A stretch of DNA of 64,000 nucleotides from Paenibacillus glycinis (GTDB lineage: Bacteria > Bacillota > Bacilli > Paenibacillales > Paenibacillaceae), in NCBI RefSeq assembly GCF_009909185.1, contig NZ_JAAAMV010000003.1:310001-374000 (forward strand), in the 5' to 3' direction. Under the pieces are notes generated by a model, which was not told the origin of the DNA, did no database searches, and saw nothing but the letters and a program-made list of their open reading frames with translations. Positions 60,541 to 64,000 of this stretch are shown one piece after another (the stretch's first letter is position 1; the number at the start of each line of letters is the position of its first letter). The position numbers and the translations under genes are program-made.

Positions 60541-61671
60541 TTAACGCGCGTACCAATATCCCGGGATCCCGCGATCCAGCCGCATCAGCGCTTCCAGGAA
60601 GAAATAATCGCCCCAAATCACGAAATCGTCGGGCGACGCGCCGCTTCTCACGGAATACGATCCGTGCCGCAGCAAGCCTTCTTCGGCCTCGTGCCCGGCC
60701 GTAAAGTATCGCGCGACCAAGGAACGCATCGATTGCTCCGCGGCCGCGAGGAATGCATGCCGTTCCGGATCCGCTTCCGGCAGCTGCCCGGCAAGTTCCA
60801 GCAGCCCGCAGGCCGCAATCGCGGAAGCCGAGCTGTCCCTCGGCGTGCCCTCCTCCTGGGGAACGTCGAAATCCCAATAGGCCACTTGATCCTCCGGCAG
60901 ATGCGCGATGAAATATCGCGCCAGCCGCTTGGACGTTTCCAGGAATTCCGGTGCCTTGTAATAGCGATGCGCCAAGGCGAAGCCGTATATCCCCCAGGCC
61001 TGGCCGCGGGTCCACGTCGATCCGTCCCGGAATCCTTGATGCGTGCCGCCGCGCAAGGCATCGCCCGTCTCGGGATCGAAATAAAACGTGTGATACGAGG
61101 AATCGTCGCCCCTGACGAGGAATCGTCTGCTCTTCTCCGCATGCGCGCGCGCAATCTCCGCATAGCGCCCGTCCCCCGTCTGTTCCGCGGCCCAATACAG
61201 CAGCGGGAGATTCATCAGGCAATCGATGATGATCCGGCCGCCGTTCTCCGGGTCGCCTTCCGCCCCCCAAGCCTGGATAAGCCGCGGGCCGGGCCGCCAC
61301 CGCCGCATGAGCGCGTCCGCCGCCCGCAGCGCGAGCTCACGCGCGGATTCGTCCTGCTCGATGATCCACTGCGCCTTGGCGGAGAGGGAGTACAGAAATC
61401 CGATATCGTGATGGTCCAGCTGATTTCCTTGCTCCAGCCGCCGTCCGAAGGAAGCCACGCTCCGTTCCGCCGCCTCGCGGAAGGCCGGTTCTTGGCTGTA
61501 TTCGTAGCTGAGCCACAAGATTCCCGACCAGAACCCTTCCGTCCAATTCGTTTGATTCATGCGCGCGTATTTGCCGTCTCCGTTGCTTACATGCGGATAT
61601 GCGTCCTTGAAACGTTCCAAGTTCGCGCTCGTCGTGCGCAGGGCTTGCTTGATCGCTGCCGTCCAATCCAT
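60541..61671 (-). CDS. Glycoside hydrolase family 88 unsaturated glucuronyl hydrolase
   Basis: 376 residues, an (alpha/alpha)6-barrel. The two catalytic acidic residues of GH88 are seen in LDHHDIGFLY near residue 88 and IIIDCLMNLPLLYWA near residue 149; RGGTHQGF, TWTRGQAWGIYGF and DSSASAIAACGL complete the family pattern. It removes the 4,5-unsaturated uronic acid left by polysaccharide lyases. No signal peptide is present, so it works on imported oligosaccharides. It is divergent from the AraC gene at 61791. Confidence 0.95.
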   Translation of the reverse strand: MDWTAAIKQALRTTSANLERFKDAYPHVSNGDGKYARMNQTNWTEGFWSGILWLSYEYSQEPAFREAAERSVASFGRRLEQGNQLDHHDIGFLYSLSAKAQWIIEQDESARELALRAADALMRRWRPGPRLIQAWGAEGDPENGGRIIIDCLMNLPLLYWAAEQTGDGRYAEIARAHAEKSRRFLVRGDDSSYHTFYFDPETGDALRGGTHQGFRDGSTWTRGQAWGIYGFALAHRYYKAPEFLETSKRLARYFIAHLPEDQVAYWDFDVPQEEGTPRDSSASAIAACGLLELAGQLPEADPERHAFLAAAEQSMRSLVARYFTAGHEAEEGLLRHGSYSVRSGASPDDFVIWGDYFFLEALMRLDRGIPGYWYAR

Positions 61672-61790
61672 GATCGTCCGATGCCTCCTATAGCGCTATT
61701 TTGCTTTTCATACGTATTATAGGCGCAGGCGTTCATCGGTTTGTTGTGCTATTCTATAGGTAAATTGCGAATCGGAAAGGAAGCCGGACG

Positions 61791-62684
61791 ATGGCCAGCT
61801 TTGAGCGGATCGACTATGAATTCGGCGCGTTCTCTTATAATTACAAGTACAGGACCGACGCGTCCCGCTACTACCATGCCCATGCGGGCATCGAGCTGTT
61901 GTACGTCTACGAAGGCGAAGGCGAGGTCATGCTCGAGGGCAGGCATTATCCGCTGCGCGCGGGAACCTTGCTCTGGGTTCAGCCCTACCAGCTGCATCTC
62001 GTCGACGTGCCGTTCCGTTCCGGCGCCGGCTACGCGCGCACGAACCTGACCTTCGATCCTCACGCACCGGCCGTCGGCTTGGCCCCGTTTCCCGGCTTGC
62101 GGCGGTTTTACGACAGGCTGTGGAAAGGCCATCTGCCGCAACAGGCGTTCGCGCTTCCCGCGGACGGGCCGCTGCCCGGGATATTGGAGGACATGCGGCA
62201 AGCCCTTCTGGGTGACGCCGCGGAACGGGAGGAAGGCTTCGGCCTGATCATGCTGCGCTTGCTGCATTATCTCCAGCAAGGCCCATTCCGCGAAAGCCTC
62301 TTGAACGCCAACGCCAGTCCCCGCTCGCTGCAGCATATCGAGAACATCACGGAGTGGGTGGAACGGCATTTTCGCCGGCCCTTCCGGCTGGAGGAGATCG
62401 CCGCGGAGTTGTTCCTTTCTCCTTATCATCTGTCCCACTTGTTCAAGGCGTCCACCGGCATGACCTTGTCGGATCACATCATGCTTCGCCGAATCCGGGA
62501 AGCTTGCTCGCTCCTGGCCGCCACCTCCAAACCGATTCGCGAAATCGCCGCGGAGGTCGGCGGGCTGAGCTCGTCCTACTTTTGCCAGATGTTCAAGCGG
62601 CATAAAGGCGTCACGCCCGAAAATTACCGCAGAACCGTACGCGATACGCGCGGCAGCGCGGACACGCCTCCTGCCGGGCCATGA
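61791..62684 (+). CDS. AraC family transcriptional regulator with N-terminal cupin
   Basis: 297 residues. AraC-type cupin with HAHAGIELLYVYEGEGEV, then RLEEIAAELFLSPYHLSHLFKASTGMTLSDHI and PIREIAAEVGGLSSSYFCQMFKRHKGVTPENYR for the two helix-turn-helix units. It is divergent from the GH88 gene across 119 bp and probably activates it when uronate-containing oligosaccharides are present. ATG 61791 has GAAAGGA upstream at a usable spacing. Confidence 0.93.
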   Translation: MASFERIDYEFGAFSYNYKYRTDASRYYHAHAGIELLYVYEGEGEVMLEGRHYPLRAGTLLWVQPYQLHLVDVPFRSGAGYARTNLTFDPHAPAVGLAPFPGLRRFYDRLWKGHLPQQAFALPADGPLPGILEDMRQALLGDAAEREEGFGLIMLRLLHYLQQGPFRESLLNANASPRSLQHIENITEWVERHFRRPFRLEEIAAELFLSPYHLSHLFKASTGMTLSDHIMLRRIREACSLLAATSKPIREIAAEVGGLSSSYFCQMFKRHKGVTPENYRRTVRDTRGSADTPPAGP

Positions 62685-62727
62685 CTCGTCGAAGCTGCTG
62701 CATGGCGCCACTGTCGGGCATGCGGCT

Positions 62728-62761
62728 GGCCCCTTCCGATCGGTCGGATGCGGAAGGGGCC
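62728..62761 (+). terminator. Possible hairpin terminator after the AraC gene
   Basis: GGCCCCTTCC / GGAAGGGGCC, a perfect 10-bp stem with a 14-nt loop, 44 bp beyond the stop. There is no T-run. Confidence 0.45.
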
Positions 62762-62844
62762 GGCCGAATGCCTCTAACGGATGAACGCTCGATGTAACCG
62801 GCGCTAAGCGGACGCGAGCGCCATATCTGTTACGTCGGAAGGAC

Positions 62845-62883
62845 GGCAGCCCCGGTTCGGATGGATTCCGCGCCGGGGCTGCC
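62845..62883 (-). terminator. Possible hairpin terminator after the small coiled-coil gene
   Basis: GGCAGCCCCGG / CCGGGGCTGCC, a perfect 11-bp stem with a 17-nt loop, 62 bp beyond the small gene on the minus strand. There is no T-run. Confidence 0.5.
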
Positions 62884-62944
62884 GCTTGTTCGCGTTGCTC
62901 GTACGCTCGCGCATTCGATTGGCAGCGCTTGCGCCCGCGGCCGT

Positions 62945-63109
62945 TCAATCGGAGTAAGCGATGACCTGTACCAGCTCGTTCAGCGTATCCAGGCTTCTGC
63001 GCGAATCGTCCACGTGGTCGGACAGGGAGTCGAGCCGCTTGCTGATCATGCTTAATTCGTTTTTGATGTCTTTCAGGACGGCGATCAATCTTTCTTCGAA
63101 ATCGGTCAC
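62945..63109 (-). CDS. Small predicted coiled-coil protein
   Basis: 54 residues from GTG 63109 (or 56 from ATG 63115); AGAGGGG gives a 6-nt spacing to the GTG and none to the ATG. The translation is strongly helical and heptad-like: TDFEERLIAVLKDIKNE, then MISKRLDSLSDHVDDSRR and a C-terminal LNELVQVIAYSD. Such short coiled-coil proteins are common in Paenibacillus relatives without known function. It is too short to be noticed by usual length filters. Codon use looks normal for the window. Confidence 0.6.
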   Translation of the reverse strand: MTDFEERLIAVLKDIKNELSMISKRLDSLSDHVDDSRRSLDTLNELVQVIAYSD

Positions 63110-63344
63110 GGGCATCCCCTCTTTTCTGGTTTATATTGATTTATATGAACAAGACGGCGAGTTCTGCCCTAAAATATGCCCGAGGGCAGGAACGCTCTCC
63201 TGCCCGGCTTCTTCGACGATAATTACGAATGCAATAGGTTGGCTATGATTTGCGCCGATTCCGCGCGCTTCTCGCGGGCGCGTTGACCGCGATCGGGACA
63301 CGCGCGTCGTCAGGCTCGAATTCCGCCTCGGTCGATTCGAACGC

Positions 63345-64000
63345 TTATTCGTAAAGGACCGCTTTGATTTTCGGATCGTCGATGTTGGTTTTATCGTACC
63401 AGTAAAAGCCGGTGTCGATGCTCTTAGGCAGCGTCTCGCCCTTGATCGCCGCGACGGCCGCTTTGACGGTCTCGTAGCCGATGCCGACCGGATTTTGCGT
63501 GATCGCGCCGGCCATCTTGCCGCTTCGGATCGCGTCCATCTGCGTCTTGCCCGAGTCGAAGCCGACGATGACGACCTTGCCCTCCATCTTTGCCTCCGTG
63601 ACGCCGTTGACGACGCCGGTCGCCGCGCCTTCGTTCGTGCCGAAGATGCCCTTCAGGTCGGGATGGCCCTGCAGGAGCGCCTTTGTCAGGTCCGTCGCCT
63701 TCAGGTTATCCCCGCCGTATTGGATGTCGACGATCTTGATGTCCGGGTATTTCGCTTTGATCTCGTTCACGAAGCCGTCCCTGCGCTGCACGCCGGTCAG
63801 GCTGGTCTGGTCATGCGCGACGACCGCGATGTCGCCCTTGCCGCCGATCAATTCCGCCATCTTGTCGGCCGCGAGCGCGGCTGCCGCCAGGTTGTCCGTG
63901 GAGGCGGTCGTCAGCGGAATGTCGCTGTCTACGCCGGAATCGAACGCGATGACGGGAATGTTCGCATCCTTCGCCTTCTGCAGCAACGGCGCGGACGCCT
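63345..64000 (-). CDS. Sugar ABC transporter substrate-binding protein, RbsB-like (5' end cut by window)
   Basis: C-terminal 218 codons, stop at 63345; the frame is open to the right edge (ASAPLLQKAKDAN...), so the N-terminus with its signal is missing. VIAFDSGVDSD, HDQTSLTGVQRRDGF, GIFGTNEGAATGVVNGV and VGFDSGKTQMDAI are the pattern of the type 1 periplasmic-binding fold of ribose/galactose-type importers. The ligand and the rest of the operon lie outside the window. Confidence 0.9.
   Translation of the reverse strand, partial: ASAPLLQKAKDANIPVIAFDSGVDSDIPLTTASTDNLAAAALAADKMAELIGGKGDIAVVAHDQTSLTGVQRRDGFVNEIKAKYPDIKIVDIQYGGDNLKATDLTKALLQGHPDLKGIFGTNEGAATGVVNGVTEAKMEGKVVIVGFDSGKTQMDAIRSGKMAGAITQNPVGIGYETVKAAVAAIKGETLPKSIDTGFYWYDKTNIDDPKIKAVLYE

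Overview
The window is one contiguous stretch of a GC-rich, low-to-mid-60s-percent-looking Firmicute chromosome. The gene content points to the Paenibacillaceae (Paenibacillus or Cohnella-like): strong GGAGG-type ribosome sites, frequent TTG and GTG starts, a DHH-type manganese pyrophosphatase, a remnant of a GerA-type spore-germination gene, a copper-amine-oxidase stalk domain, lipoproteins with Asn/Ala/Gly-rich linkers, and many AraC regulators paired with Gfo/Idh oxidoreductases and sugar-acid hydrolases. The genus is inference; no rRNA or marker gene was seen. I found no tRNA, rRNA, insertion sequence, prophage or CRISPR array.

Layout. 1-4.5 kb: a truncated 3-hydroxyisobutyrate-dehydrogenase-like gene with its MerR regulator, then ppaC, a Dabb protein, lipoate-protein ligase and a small zinc ribbon. 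4.6-7 kb: a DHA2 drug exporter plus its PadR regulator, with two palindromic operators at the promoter. 7-10 kb: an MBOAT/AlgJ-like polysaccharide O-acetylation pair. 10-12.3 kb: a class B penicillin-binding protein. 12.6-32 kb: a large leftward catabolic supercluster. It contains a PucR regulator, a NitT/TauT-type ABC transporter, a Rieske oxygenase, gamma-glutamyltransferase-like, CocE-like, cytosine-deaminase-like, WrbA-like, cysteine hydrolase, cupin, amidase, creatininase-like, FAH-like and FAD-oxidase genes and an MFS carrier. This is the most interesting part of the window: its makeup suggests uptake and stepwise opening of an unidentified amide, lactam or N-heterocyclic compound.

32-39.7 kb: a serine hydrolase, a degenerate 50-bp tandem repeat, a polysaccharide deacetylase, MarR, an ArsR-MFS pair, an MBL hydrolase and two membrane-associated proteins of unknown role. 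39.9-47.4 kb: a LacI-controlled ABC importer followed by a split PHP-type phosphoesterase and a glycerophosphodiester phosphodiesterase, probably a phosphodiester scavenging unit. 47.8-64 kb: carbohydrate modules (two separate Gfo/Idh plus TIM-barrel epimerase plus divergent AraC units, one extended by DUF4091 and CBM9-like proteins; a GH88 hydrolase with AraC; the end of a sugar-binding protein). These are interrupted by ald with its AdeR-like PucR activator and by a broken gerA fragment.

Three intergenic regions (33.3-33.6, 50.9-51.15 and 54.9-55.0 kb) hold degenerate GC-rich tandem repeats. Several regulators have recognisable twin or palindromic operators next to their own promoters (MerR, PadR, LacI, MarR), so much of the local control can be read from the sequence.
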